Both the position numbers and the translations under genes were made by a program. A DNA stretch of 42,137 nucleotides from Oligoflexia bacterium (GTDB lineage: Bacteria > Bdellovibrionota > UBA1018 > CAIMNF01): the NCBI GenBank assembly GCA_903858975.1, contig CAIOKW010000037.1:1-42137 (forward strand), in the 5' to 3' direction. Numbering within the stretch: position 1 is the first letter of the stretch; the number at the start of each line of letters is the position of its first letter. The notes under the pieces are model-generated. The model did not search any database. It was given only the letters and a program-made list of their open reading frames with translations, and was not told where the DNA came from. Positions 25,473-34,633 of the stretch are shown piece by piece.

Positions 25473-26717
25473 ATGAACGAAAGCTTGATTCAAAAAACAC
25501 TCAGAGTGCTGGGCAATCGGCGCATGGCAGCCACATTACTATTTGGATTTTCATCCGGGATTCCGCTCGGGCTTACTGGGGGCACCCTCCAGGCTTGGAT
25601 GACCCAAGAGAAGGTAAACTTGGCGACCATCGGGATTTTCTCGTTAGTGGGACTTCCCTATGCCCTGAAATTTCTCTGGTCACCCCTCATGGATGCTTAT
25701 TTGCCCCCTTTCTTAGGGCGTAGAAGGGGCTGGATCTTGGTGAGTCAGGTTCTTCTGATCCTCTCAATTGCCCTGATGGCGGTCACGAGCCCGGTACTGC
25801 AGCCCGTGCAGATGGCGACGATTGCTTTTTTGGTCGCGTTCTTTAGTGCAAGCCAAGACATTGTGGTGGATGCCTATCGTACCGATGTTCTGTTGCCCGA
25901 AGAATATGGTTTGGGTTCTGCGGCCTATATCATGGGCTATCGAATTGCGATGCTCGTCAGCGGTGCCTTGGCGCTCATTCTTGCAGATCAAATGTCTTGG
26001 AAGAGTGTCTACTTTCTGATGGCGCTCACGATGCTCGTGGGAGTGATTGCGACCTTATTTTTAGCTCCTGAGCCTGAGATGGGCATCAGCAGACCGAAGT
26101 CTTTGGGTGAAGCGGTTTATCTTCCGCTTGTGGATTTCTTTAAGCGAAAAGGTTCGATGGAGGTCTTGTCCTTCATCGTATTGTACAAGCTCGATGTCGT
26201 GATGGCATTAGCCCTTACGACCGCATTTATGCTGCAAATTGGTTTTACAAAGACCGATATTGGAGCGGTGAATAAGGGAGTGGGGCTCGTTGCGACCATT
26301 GTCGGCACACTTTCGGGCGGAGCGATCATGACCAAGCTCGGGATGAAGCGCTCCCTTTGGAGTTTTGGAATTCTTCAGGGCTTAGGGAATCTGACTTTCG
26401 TCGCTCTTGCACATGTGGGTTACAATTACCCGCTTATGGTGACTGCCGTCGCAACGGAGAACTTATTGAGCGGAATGGGAACGGCGGCCTATTCAGCCTT
26501 CTTGATGACTCTTTGTAATAAAAAGTTCTCTGCAACTCAGTATGCGCTACTCACAAGCCTAATGGCACTGACACGAGTGTTTGCAGGAGCTCCCAGTGGT
26601 TTTCTTGCTGAAAAGTTGGGATGGCAGTCTTATTTCCTCTTTTCGATGAGTTTGATGCTTCCAGGTTTACTTCTCTTGACCCGCTTTGATCGTTGGAAGA
26701 CGAGCCAAGCGGAGTAA
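25473..26717 (+). CDS. ampG: AmpG-type MFS permease
   Basis: Inner-membrane transporter; AmpG takes up anhydromuropeptides for cell-wall recycling. The 414-residue product has about 12 helices. Family features are the first helix with GFSSGIPLGLTGGTLQAWM, the loop LPYALKFLWSPLMD, FLGRRRGW, the strongly conserved ASQDIVVDAYRTDVL, and GYRIAMLVSGALAL. It lacks the two extra helices of E. coli AmpG (491 residues), like many short AmpG homologues. In a predator or scavenger of peptidoglycan such a transporter would make sense, but the substrate is not proven by sequence. It converges on the exported-protein gene 11 nt away. Confidence 0.85.
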   Translation: MNESLIQKTLRVLGNRRMAATLLFGFSSGIPLGLTGGTLQAWMTQEKVNLATIGIFSLVGLPYALKFLWSPLMDAYLPPFLGRRRGWILVSQVLLILSIALMAVTSPVLQPVQMATIAFLVAFFSASQDIVVDAYRTDVLLPEEYGLGSAAYIMGYRIAMLVSGALALILADQMSWKSVYFLMALTMLVGVIATLFLAPEPEMGISRPKSLGEAVYLPLVDFFKRKGSMEVLSFIVLYKLDVVMALALTTAFMLQIGFTKTDIGAVNKGVGLVATIVGTLSGGAIMTKLGMKRSLWSFGILQGLGNLTFVALAHVGYNYPLMVTAVATENLLSGMGTAAYSAFLMTLCNKKFSATQYALLTSLMALTRVFAGAPSGFLAEKLGWQSYFLFSMSLMLPGLLLLTRFDRWKTSQAE

Positions 26718-26728
26718 GTATCCATCCG

Positions 26729-27217
26729 CTATTGCTTAGGAATGGTCATGACCGCGCGAGCTCCGACCAGGCACTCAAGTGGCGCACTGGTCATTGCATC
26801 TAAATAAGCCTCGGGTGCTCGAGCGAGACATGCCTTCCTTGCAAGATCCGCGTCTCCGCTCGGGGAAAAAACGGAGCGATTAATAGGAGAGAGTGAGCTT
26901 GTCACGCCGCCGCTTGTTTCGCAGCGCTCCTCTAAAAAGCAGGAGTATTTGGGGTTATTCGCAACATAGTTACAGCCCTCTTCTTGTTTCTGTTGAAGTG
27001 CGTTTACGTCCGTATTCCTAAAATAACCTGAAGTTCCAGCGCCCATTCCTGCAGCATATTGTTTACATTGGTAACTCAAAAGAAAAACGGAAGGCGAGTA
27101 GGCAATCTGGGTGCAATAGACTCCAGAACTCAGCTGCGCCCAACAAAATCCTGACGGTGCCGCATCGGCGCGAGCATTCAGTACGAGTGTAAAAAGAATC
27201 ACGAAGAAAAGTTTCAT
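26729..27217 (-). CDS. Exported cysteine-rich protein of unknown function
   Basis: 162 residues. Signal peptide (MKLFFVILFTLVLNARADA, cleavage near 19), then a mature chain of about 143 residues with eight cysteines, enough for four disulfides. These fall in FCWAQ, VYCTQ, YQCKQ, GCNYV, YSCFLEERC, KACLA and ECLVG. No known fold is recognised. It stands alone on the minus strand between AmpG and AlkB-like genes, and begins the region of exported proteins that runs to 34.6 kb. Confidence 0.7.
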   Translation of the reverse strand: MKLFFVILFTLVLNARADAAPSGFCWAQLSSGVYCTQIAYSPSVFLLSYQCKQYAAGMGAGTSGYFRNTDVNALQQKQEEGCNYVANNPKYSCFLEERCETSGGVTSSLSPINRSVFSPSGDADLARKACLARAPEAYLDAMTSAPLECLVGARAVMTIPKQ

Positions 27218-27300
27218 AGTCGGGCCTCACATTCTATACTCTCCTCCTGTAGCAAAAGCTGTTCCACTCACGCTCATCACTTTCAAAGGATCCATGCATC

Positions 27301-27894
27301 ATGAATGAAAAAATCGAAAATCTTCTTCCTAAGCAAGGAGCCGCTTATCTTCATGAAGGACTCTTTAGTGCGGATGAGAGTGCAAATTATATGGAAGAAT
27401 TGATGACTGGAATTCGCTGGAAGCAAGAGCCCATTGTGATCTTTGGGAAACGTGTGATGCAGCCCCGCCTCACTGCTTGGCATGGGGATCCAGGAAAAGC
27501 TTACCGATACTCAGGAATCTTGATGGAACCCACCCCCTGGAACAAAGCACTCCTTGAGATTAAATCTAAAATTGAAAAAAGTACGGGAGTTACTTTCAAT
27601 AGCGCACTCTTAAATCAGTATCGCCACGAAAAAGATAGTATGGGTTGGCATCGAGACAATGAAAAGGAACTCGGAGTGAATCCCGTGATCGCATCGGTGA
27701 GTTTCGGAGAAGTGAGACGATTTTTGTTTCGCCATTATACAGAAAAGAGTTTGAAAAAAGAACTCTACTTGAGTGCAGGGAGTTTGTTGCTGATGTCAGG
27801 AGAGACTCAAAAACACTGGGAGCATTCAATTTCAAAACAATCAACGCCTGTTGGACCGAGAATTAACATCACTTTCCGGACTATTTTGAGCTGA
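27301..27894 (+). CDS. AlkB-like 2-oxoglutarate/Fe(II) dioxygenase
   Basis: Oxidative demethylase of the AlkB family, acting on alkylated nucleic-acid bases. 197 residues. The Fe(II) triad is H117-x-D119 (GWHRDNE) and H175 (HWEHSIS); the 2-oxoglutarate-binding arginine is in GPRINITFR (R187, R193). LLNQYRHEKDSMGWH and ASVSFGEVRRF are typical of the ALKBH2/3-like branch. The last 54 nt overlap the 3' end of the convergent exported-protein gene. Since the conserved R-x-N-x-x-F-R lies inside the overlap, the AlkB end is genuine. Confidence 0.93.
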   Translation: MNEKIENLLPKQGAAYLHEGLFSADESANYMEELMTGIRWKQEPIVIFGKRVMQPRLTAWHGDPGKAYRYSGILMEPTPWNKALLEIKSKIEKSTGVTFNSALLNQYRHEKDSMGWHRDNEKELGVNPVIASVSFGEVRRFLFRHYTEKSLKKELYLSAGSLLLMSGETQKHWEHSISKQSTPVGPRINITFRTILS

Positions 27895-29436
27895 GCAATC
27901 TAATTGAGGGAGTGCGGGTGTCGACCATTCCCGGTAGGGATGATCCAGGTCTTCACTAAATTCAGTTAGGTTCAGTAATTCATAATGCTCATCCGCTTGT
28001 TGGCCTCCAATGGTAAACTCTGCTCCGAGTCGTTTGATCCACTTGTGTTGGCCGCGTTCAGTGCAAGTGCCATCTCTTGAAAGGCAAGCACGCTTGTATT
28101 CGGGAGGCCAACTTGGGTTATTGGTTCTTTGGGAGAGGTCATCTAAAGAATTTTGGATGACTTGTTCGGCGTCTGTTCCCGAAAGTCCGGCGAGTCCATT
28201 CAGTGTTTTTCCCTCAGTAAGCGCGGTGAGGCTGTTAATGGTGTCTAGAATGTCTACTCCCGGTAGTCCGATGAGGGAGCTCAAGTCCACGAGCATTTGT
28301 TTCATTCCTGTTTTAAAGAGTAAAAAATCCTCATTGGGGTCAGCCATGCTGAATTGAATTCGGTAACGTTTTCCTTTTTGAATGATTCCGTCTGTGACCA
28401 TTCGGGGTAATCCCGTTAGAAATCCTTGATACTGCGGAGGTGCAATATCCCCGAAATACCAAGAATCAACAACCTTATTTCGAGCCCCCGATAAATCACT
28501 CAACTCCACCTTACCCGCAACGGGAGTAAGGTAGGAGTCCTCGCTTGAACCAAAATGGTCCATCAGGAGTTGAAGGTCGACGCGCGTGCGTGAATCTTTT
28601 TCTGGCTTGATTCCGATCGCCCCTAATTCAACTCCTCCACGCCAGGTATCGGGCCAAAAGGGAGAGTTGATTTCGACCGGCGCGCTGGGGTAGGAGAGCG
28701 AATTGGAATTAGGATTTAAAAGTAAGCGTATTTTTGATGACCCGATTGCGGTGAGGTCAGTAGTTAATCCGCTAGCATCTCCAGCAATATAAGTATTCAA
28801 GAGTGATTGTATCTCACCCGCTTTCAAACCTTGACGATTAATGTAGGAAACATCCGTGCACTCCTTTCTTAAGCCAACGCTGATGCCGAAACGACTGGTT
28901 TTTTGAATCTTCAGATAGAAGAAATCTCCGTAAAAAATAATGTGGTCGGGTGAAATCTTCACCATGGTTGCAGCAGGCTCAGTCTCGGGTAGGAGAATGG
29001 TGTTCCCTTCCAGTTCCTTCACGTCGTAATAGGTGCAGGATCTGAGAAAAGCGAACCCTTCAAGAAATGAGTTCAGCTTGTCTTTTTTGCGTTGTTCACT
29101 TGGAAATGGATTATTTAAAATTCGGCACTGATCCGGAGTGTAGTGAGAGGTGAAGTTAAGGTCGCCTGATTTTCCATTGGGCTTTTGGGTTCTGAGTGCC
29201 AATGCAACCATAAGAAACTGACCTGCGGCATCCTTACAGCCTTCAATTATGGTCGGGCGTGCGCGGCTGCGCTCCTGCCCGTCATAGAAGTTTCCGCTTG
29301 ATGGCATTTCGGTTGAAAAAAAGTAATTGATCGGAGGATCCTGAGAGGCGGTACAGGCTTCCGTTTGACTAACGGGCAGGAGCCCCAAGGCGAAAAGCGC
29401 AACCAACGTCGTAGATTTTAACTCGCTTTTGATCAT
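27841..29436 (-). CDS. Large exported protein of unknown function
   Basis: 531 residues from the ATG preceded by GGAGT with 6-nt spacing (an alternative start 27 nt upstream lacks a signal-peptide-like beginning). Signal peptide with core TLVALFALGLLPVS; the mature protein begins near C28. It has several cysteines, many Asp/Asn and short beta-like stretches (RVDLQLLMDHFG, RYRIQFSMADPNED), and a segment with LTALTEGKTLNGLAGLSG. No family is recognised. It is the second gene of a minus-strand pair with the gene at 29470-30585 (33 nt gap). Its C-terminal 17 codons overlap the AlkB-like gene. Confidence 0.72.
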   Translation of the reverse strand: MIKSELKSTTLVALFALGLLPVSQTEACTASQDPPINYFFSTEMPSSGNFYDGQERSRARPTIIEGCKDAAGQFLMVALALRTQKPNGKSGDLNFTSHYTPDQCRILNNPFPSEQRKKDKLNSFLEGFAFLRSCTYYDVKELEGNTILLPETEPAATMVKISPDHIIFYGDFFYLKIQKTSRFGISVGLRKECTDVSYINRQGLKAGEIQSLLNTYIAGDASGLTTDLTAIGSSKIRLLLNPNSNSLSYPSAPVEINSPFWPDTWRGGVELGAIGIKPEKDSRTRVDLQLLMDHFGSSEDSYLTPVAGKVELSDLSGARNKVVDSWYFGDIAPPQYQGFLTGLPRMVTDGIIQKGKRYRIQFSMADPNEDFLLFKTGMKQMLVDLSSLIGLPGVDILDTINSLTALTEGKTLNGLAGLSGTDAEQVIQNSLDDLSQRTNNPSWPPEYKRACLSRDGTCTERGQHKWIKRLGAEFTIGGQQADEHYELLNLTEFSEDLDHPYREWSTPALPQLDCSAQNSPESDVNSRSNRR

Positions 29437-29469
29437 TGCTTTACTCCTATCCTTGGGGCCCAAGTCCCA

Positions 29470-30585
29470 TTATAGCAACATTAAGTCGCCATTTTTGCCG
29501 TTGTCACTTCCTTCATTTGATGAGCCACCGTCCATCAATGCTTCTTCAATTTTAGAATAAGTACAAACTTCAGCTCCGTGGCGCTGCCATTTACGCATAA
29601 ATGGTAGACTGCTCTTTTCGTTGGTTTCAGTAAAAACATAACGAATTTTGCAGAAGCGTGGAGAGTGGGTCCCTGAAACCAGAATTGAATTGATTAGGTC
29701 AAGTCCACTTCCGGCTAAGTTAGTAAACGCGCCGCTATTCCCGAAGGAATCGCCGCCAGAAACTGGGTATCCGCTGCTATCGAAATTAAATGAAGCTTCA
29801 TTGGCTACCGTATTATAAGTGCCGCTCAATGCTGATGATCCGTTGTGAGCATACTTGTAGGTTCCAACGCCTTGAAGATCACAAGTGTAGTAGGCCTTAA
29901 CTTGTAGTCCTGCGAGGTCCGTGTAGGTTTTACCGTCGACAGTTCCTGGAATGATTAAACCATCGCGAGAGTTATCGCCTGGATTAGGGTTAGTCGCAAG
30001 AAAGTCGGTTGCGCTCGCTTGAGCCTGAATTGCTGAATTGATGCTCACACCATCAGCAAAGTACTCAATCTGTGGTCCACGATAACAGACATCCACAAAG
30101 TATTCAGCGCCGTAAAGTTCAGAGCCTAATTCAAAGCTAAGATCCTTAATGCGGCTATTCCATGTGTCCGAATCATTGCTAAATGCTGAATTCCAAGTTC
30201 CGTCAATGTACGCAGAACGGGTGAATGTTTGAGGGTTGGTGTCGGTGATGTTGTCGCCCGTTGCTTTATGATCTTTCCAGTCAACCGATGAAACCTTCAA
30301 GAAGTCCATGAGTGAGTCGCCGCCATCACTTCCTGTACATACGCACTGAGTATTACAGATCCCCTTGTCCCGACAATCGTTCGGTGTACAAGAGTTGGTG
30401 GTGCCTTCGAAGTAACACACTTTTGAGGTGGTTCTTTTGTGCCGAATGCCGGCGTTACACGCATAGACGCTGGGCCCCGAACTATAGACTTTAAATTTAA
30501 ATCGAAGCGAAATCGCCTCGGAATTTTGAGTTGCACTCATGAATGCCATTGCGGCGATGAGCAGGGTCTTGATGATACGATTCAT
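29470..30585 (-). CDS. Exported cysteine-rich protein of unknown function
   Basis: 371 residues: signal peptide (MNRIIKTLLIAAMAFMSATQ, cleavage near NSEA at 24), then a Cys-rich stretch at about 43-84 (ACNAG, VCYFEG, SCTPNDCRDKGICNTQCVC) resembling small disulfide-knotted extracellular modules. A Ser/Gly/Asn-rich middle follows, and two later Cys regions (YYTCDLQ, RFCKIRYVF). The tail is Gly/Ser/Asn-rich. It looks like a surface or secreted protein. It is divergent from the operon at 30922-34580, with a 336-bp gap, and shares the style of those proteins (many Cys, no known domain). Confidence 0.72.
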   Translation of the reverse strand: MNRIIKTLLIAAMAFMSATQNSEAISLRFKFKVYSSGPSVYACNAGIRHKRTTSKVCYFEGTTNSCTPNDCRDKGICNTQCVCTGSDGGDSLMDFLKVSSVDWKDHKATGDNITDTNPQTFTRSAYIDGTWNSAFSNDSDTWNSRIKDLSFELGSELYGAEYFVDVCYRGPQIEYFADGVSINSAIQAQASATDFLATNPNPGDNSRDGLIIPGTVDGKTYTDLAGLQVKAYYTCDLQGVGTYKYAHNGSSALSGTYNTVANEASFNFDSSGYPVSGGDSFGNSGAFTNLAGSGLDLINSILVSGTHSPRFCKIRYVFTETNEKSSLPFMRKWQRHGAEVCTYSKIEEALMDGGSSNEGSDNGKNGDLMLL

Positions 30586-30921
30586 TTTTCCTCACTTTGA
30601 TTATTTTCATAATCGGTTTAATGCTCAGCTTGAAACTTATGTTTCAAGCAGGTTCAATAACTTCTATTTAATTCTCATAATCGAAATCATTGAGCGGGCG
30701 TGACACTGACAAAGGGATTCGACAATGTCAAACGAGGGGAATGTGTTTTGATAGAAAATTGTGAGAGTGAACTCTGATTCTTTAGTTATTGTTTACGGAG
30801 TGTTTTTGGATTCTCAATTAATGCGGAAAGTATGTTCAAGAAATCTTTAGGACGCTAGATTTGTTTGACTGCAACTTGAATTTGTTGGATTCAGTTCCAG
30901 CTTTTAAGCAAAGGAGTCCAG
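30586..30921. promoter_or_regulatory. Divergent intergenic region with inverted repeat
   Basis: 336 bp without a gene, AT-richer than its neighbours by eye. It must hold promoters for both exported-protein operons. A perfect 9-bp inverted repeat gcttgaaac/gtttcaagc (30628-30636 and 30641-30649, loop ttat) lies 43 bp upstream of the minus-strand start. AAAGGAG (30910-30916) is the ribosome binding site of the plus-strand gene. No convincing sigma70 -35/-10 pair could be fixed by eye. Confidence 0.5.
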
Positions 30922-31515
30922 ATGAAAATAATTTTATTTATAATGTTCTTCGTGATGCCTCAGTTTTCTTTTGCGCAAACACAAGCAATTGAGCTTAGTC
31001 CTGCATCAACCACAAGGACACCGCCCCCAGCGGGCAGTGATTTCTCAGGAGGTGCTGCGGACTTTGATCCCTCGTACTATTCTCCGAGCGCCGTTCATCG
31101 ACTGATTCAGGATTCGATGCGAATTCAGTGTCATGAGGGACTTTGTCAAATGGCGATGGTGGACACTCATGGATCCTCTTTTGTCGTTGAGGTTTCAGCA
31201 GGATATGGTCCTAATAACGGAATCAATGCGAGCGGAGGGGGGGGCCAAGGGGGAGTGGTGGTGGTGAATCCTAATTCCGGAGGGGCTTCAGTCAGTCAGC
31301 CGTTTTTTGGTCTGACCCTGCGATACACGACACAACGATGTCGACAGTATGTGAATGTGCCCACTGCTCTCTATGTCTCTCTCAACACTTATCTTTATGG
31401 TCTCATCAATGAAGATGGAACCACGAAACGAACATTCGATCCGGCTGAGCAAACGATGATTCTTTTTTACACGACCATTTTAAAGCAAGCAAGTGGCTGC
31501 TCCTCGTCGAAATAA
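30922..31515 (+). CDS. Exported protein of unknown function
   Basis: 197 residues with a signal peptide (hydrophobic IILFIMFFVMPQFSFA, cleavage near 19), a Pro/Thr/Ser-rich mature N-terminus, a Gly-rich run near 100-115 (GGGGQGGVVVV) and two Cys pairs (QCHEGLCQM; TQRC with the C-terminal SGC). SYYSPSAVHRLIQDSM is a probable helix. No family is recognised. First gene of a three-gene plus-strand operon; a good AAAGGAG precedes the start by 5 nt. Confidence 0.72.
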   Translation: MKIILFIMFFVMPQFSFAQTQAIELSPASTTRTPPPAGSDFSGGAADFDPSYYSPSAVHRLIQDSMRIQCHEGLCQMAMVDTHGSSFVVEVSAGYGPNNGINASGGGGQGGVVVVNPNSGGASVSQPFFGLTLRYTTQRCRQYVNVPTALYVSLNTYLYGLINEDGTTKRTFDPAEQTMILFYTTILKQASGCSSSK

Positions 31516-31524
31516 GGGCCACCC

Positions 31525-33981
31525 ATGCAATCCTTCAGAAAAAGCATTTTCCTCATTTTGATGATTACCGGGATTCCCTTGCGTTCATCCGCAGAATCCC
31601 GCAAGCCCCTGATCTTTGAAAATCGAGCAGCCTGCGCGCTCGATTCAAAACTCCCCGCAGATTCGGCACTCTTGATCGTCGATAGCTACAATGCCGGTAA
31701 ATTGGTTGATTCTTGGTTGAAGGGTCTTGAGCCCAACATTTCAGCGAACATGAACACAGAGAAGGGGCTCCGCTACTTTCGTTTGGCGGTCACTGAAATG
31801 TTCATGACCCTCGCAAGTGAGATCTTGAACGGCCGTCTTCCTTTAATTTCAAGTGATGACGAAATAATAAAGCGGTGTCAGGGGCAGACACCTTGCCCGG
31901 AAATGGAAATGAAGCTGGATCAGGTGTTTCAGGCGTGGACTCAAATCAGTGCAGTCCCCAACGTTCCCCTGCAAGGCGCCAGTGTGAGTTGCCTCTATCT
32001 TAGAAAATTTTCGGAGTTTCAGGCTCCTTGGAATCGGGATCGACCTGATCAGAGTGTTTTGCAAAAGCTGGCACAGGATACCTTGAATTCAAAAGACCTA
32101 GTTTCGGAGTGCTTTGATGAATCAGAGAGTCTTTCGTCTAGACGTTTTGCTCTTCAGTTTGACCTGAATGGACAGGATCCTCGTTGGTGGAGTCAGCATG
32201 GCTTTGATTTTTGGTTTAGCTTAAAACTCTATTTCTCTTATTCCTGGAGAAATCCAACTTATATTTTGGGTGAGACCCATCCTTTGCTCGGCCTTTTTCG
32301 AAGTCTTGCAGTGGAGCAAATGATGAGTTTGGTTTCCAATACTTGTAAGTCGATCGAAAAACCGGTGTGCACGGAATCCCAAACTGCTTTAGAGGTTTAT
32401 CGATTGATTGCAAGGGCAGGTGCTCCCGCGGATTTAGATCACCCCTTTTCGCGGGGCGCGGATCAGGCTCTTTTAGCTCAAGCGGTGCCAGTGTACCACG
32501 AAGATGTTGCGGTACTTCCGGAGGGTCAAGAGGCCGGAGTTTGGTTAAAGTCTTATCAAGATCAAATCTTAAAGAATCGAGGGTTCTTAAAACAAAAACT
32601 TTTGAGTGCAGTTTCGTTATTTGAATTAATGAAGTCCGCTCTTCCGGTGGAAGACCTGCAAAAAGGACTACTTACGCTCAGATCTCAAATCCAGGATCAC
32701 CCCCTCTTGTATAAGAAAATGCAGGTTCTTTGCTCTGAGGATTCACTTGCGTTTCACCCTTTGTTTGGGGTGATGGAGAAAAAACTTGAGGGTGTTGTGA
32801 GTGATAAAAGTTTTGAAATGCTTTTTGATTCTATTTCCAATCAGCAGTTGAGGGATCTCGTATCGTATGGAGTGAATGTTGGGAAAATGATCGAGCCTTT
32901 GTGTGAACAAATCAAAGTTGAACAGCTCTGGGCAAAGGGTAAAGAGCCTGAAGCGGCGGATTTGAGTGCATGGTATCGAGACTTGATGGGAAATGGAGAT
33001 TCTGGTTCCAACGATTTTTTTGGATTAGGAAATCTCTTTAATCAGGATGCAATGGGCCTTCCTGCGGTCCTATCCCAAGAAAGAAGCACGGATTCAGGAA
33101 CTGAGAAGTCAACGGTCTGTTCAGATGTCAGTGACTGTGGACGACTCATTTTGAAAACTCTTGTGGATCTTAATTCGATTTCAACTTGGACCAGTGCTCT
33201 TACGCCCATGAAGGAATGGATTCAATCCCCTAGCCTTGCAAACCCGTGGGCAACTGAGCAGGCCTGTAAGCTGTATGATCCTTGGTACGCCACTCATCGC
33301 GCTTTTGTGGCGATGGTGGGTGATTTATTTACGACCACGGTTACTGGGATCGCACCGATTCCTGCTTATTTAGCCATTGACCTGAAGCCCAGTACCGTGA
33401 CGGGATTTCAACCGGAGCCGCTAGCGGGAGATGTTTTACTTCATCCCAATCTTCAGCGGGGCGGAGTCAGTTACAGTTTAGGAATTGATTTGGGGCCTTG
33501 GACTGGAATTCCGTGTGCGGCCATTGTGAGTCCGAACGCGATCGGTGCCAATACGAATGGCTTTTACACTTTAGGAGGAGTTCGGGCGGAAGCGTGCATG
33601 GCACAGAATTCTCATCGTTTGACCGTGACCGGTGCCTCCGATTCCAATGCTAATCCAAACGCCCAGCGATCCTCCTGTCTCATGTGTTATTTGAATCCGT
33701 ATTCGACTGCGAGGAGCCTCAGTATGCTGGGAACCACTCCCGTTCCTCTGCTCAGGCTTGCTGCGGGAGTCGTATTCAGTGGGGTGAGTCTCATCAAAAA
33801 ACTTTCCGATCCAGTGGATGTTCCCAGGCGTTTTACGGTAGACCCCGCAAAAGTCGCTGCTACTTTTCAAAAGTATAGTTTCATTCCGAAGCATTGCGTG
33901 AGGCGATTGATTCATGGTCATTCTTGTCGATGGGCCTGGCTTACCGCGGATGAGCGCAAACACGAGCCCGTAGAGGAGTGA
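31525..33981 (+). CDS. Large exported protein of unknown function
   Basis: 818 residues with a signal peptide (IFLILMITGIPLRSSA, cleavage near 24). The first 500 residues are mostly helical with Trp/Phe-rich helices. The last 260 residues are beta-rich and contain DLGPWTGIPCAAIVSPNAIG, a CxxC near the end (SSCLMCYLNP) and a late hydrophobic stretch (LRLAAGVVFSGVSL) that may insert in a membrane. About 20 cysteines in all suggest a disulfide-stabilised periplasmic or surface protein. No family is recognised. It follows the first gene by 9 nt and slightly precedes the third. Confidence 0.72.
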   Translation: MQSFRKSIFLILMITGIPLRSSAESRKPLIFENRAACALDSKLPADSALLIVDSYNAGKLVDSWLKGLEPNISANMNTEKGLRYFRLAVTEMFMTLASEILNGRLPLISSDDEIIKRCQGQTPCPEMEMKLDQVFQAWTQISAVPNVPLQGASVSCLYLRKFSEFQAPWNRDRPDQSVLQKLAQDTLNSKDLVSECFDESESLSSRRFALQFDLNGQDPRWWSQHGFDFWFSLKLYFSYSWRNPTYILGETHPLLGLFRSLAVEQMMSLVSNTCKSIEKPVCTESQTALEVYRLIARAGAPADLDHPFSRGADQALLAQAVPVYHEDVAVLPEGQEAGVWLKSYQDQILKNRGFLKQKLLSAVSLFELMKSALPVEDLQKGLLTLRSQIQDHPLLYKKMQVLCSEDSLAFHPLFGVMEKKLEGVVSDKSFEMLFDSISNQQLRDLVSYGVNVGKMIEPLCEQIKVEQLWAKGKEPEAADLSAWYRDLMGNGDSGSNDFFGLGNLFNQDAMGLPAVLSQERSTDSGTEKSTVCSDVSDCGRLILKTLVDLNSISTWTSALTPMKEWIQSPSLANPWATEQACKLYDPWYATHRAFVAMVGDLFTTTVTGIAPIPAYLAIDLKPSTVTGFQPEPLAGDVLLHPNLQRGGVSYSLGIDLGPWTGIPCAAIVSPNAIGANTNGFYTLGGVRAEACMAQNSHRLTVTGASDSNANPNAQRSSCLMCYLNPYSTARSLSMLGTTPVPLLRLAAGVVFSGVSLIKKLSDPVDVPRRFTVDPAKVAATFQKYSFIPKHCVRRLIHGHSCRWAWLTADERKHEPVEE

Positions 33982-33986
33982 TGGAG

Positions 33987-34580
33987 ATGCGTACTTTGTT
34001 TGTTGCACTTCTCGCCTGCGCTTCAAGCCAGGTTTTCGCTTTTGATGTGAACCCCTTCCTCTCGGCCCTGGGACAAGAACTTCGAATTACGTGTAAAGCC
34101 ACGGACTCTGAAGCCTGCCTGGCGCTTTGTGGAGAGAGTTCGGAGTGCAGGATTGAAGAGCCTTCTTGTCGGAGTTGTGCGGGGACTCAGAATCTTTGGA
34201 TGAAGCGTGTGTTGGATCAGGTCGGACTGAGTCTTCGTGCAAGGGGAGCTCCGATTTCAGACGCCCAGTTTCTCGAGCTTCTAAAGGTTGGAAGTTGGAT
34301 CTCATTACACGAGAAATCGCTCTATAACTACAGTTCAGTCTTTAACGGAGCCCTGATCAAAGAGCAGTTTGATCGAGCCTGTGCTGAGGTAGGAGGCGTT
34401 GATGGAATCCTCCTCATCAAGACTCATCCTGTAACACACGTTCCTGAAGAGATCATGGGAATGATCTGCTCAGAGGCTTTAACCCATGATGCGCATCTGT
34501 ATCTGTTTCCTGAGTCTGAGAACCGCCTCTCAGCGATATACAAGAGACGGCCTTTACCCGCCTCATCCGACAGGCGGTAA
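33987..34580 (+). CDS. Exported cysteine-rich protein of unknown function
   Basis: 197 residues from the ATG at 33987, chosen because GGAG lies about 8 nt before it and the signal peptide (MRTLFVALLACASSQVFA) starts there; two earlier in-frame starts would overlap the upstream stop. The mature N-terminus has eight cysteines within 50 residues (CKATDSEACLALCGESSEC...CRSCAG), then a helical part with two more. It is the third gene of the operon. A short hairpin ccgcc/ggcgg (34558-34577) overlaps its end but lacks a T tract. Confidence 0.7.
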   Translation: MRTLFVALLACASSQVFAFDVNPFLSALGQELRITCKATDSEACLALCGESSECRIEEPSCRSCAGTQNLWMKRVLDQVGLSLRARGAPISDAQFLELLKVGSWISLHEKSLYNYSSVFNGALIKEQFDRACAEVGGVDGILLIKTHPVTHVPEEIMGMICSEALTHDAHLYLFPESENRLSAIYKRRPLPASSDRR

Positions 34581-34633
34581 AAGCGGAGAGGGAATAAGGT
34601 TTAGGGAATTCAATTTGCACATCAGGGTTTCTT

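Noticed and set aside
26700..26730. Terminator between the AmpG-type and exported-protein genes (agcgga/tccgct)
   Set aside because: Six-bp stem with an 11-nt loop and no T tract; part of the stem is coding.
33571..34026. Open frame of 151 codons on the minus strand across the exported-protein genes
   Set aside because: Composition is that of an antisense shadow; no domain, and it crosses the junction of two well-supported genes.
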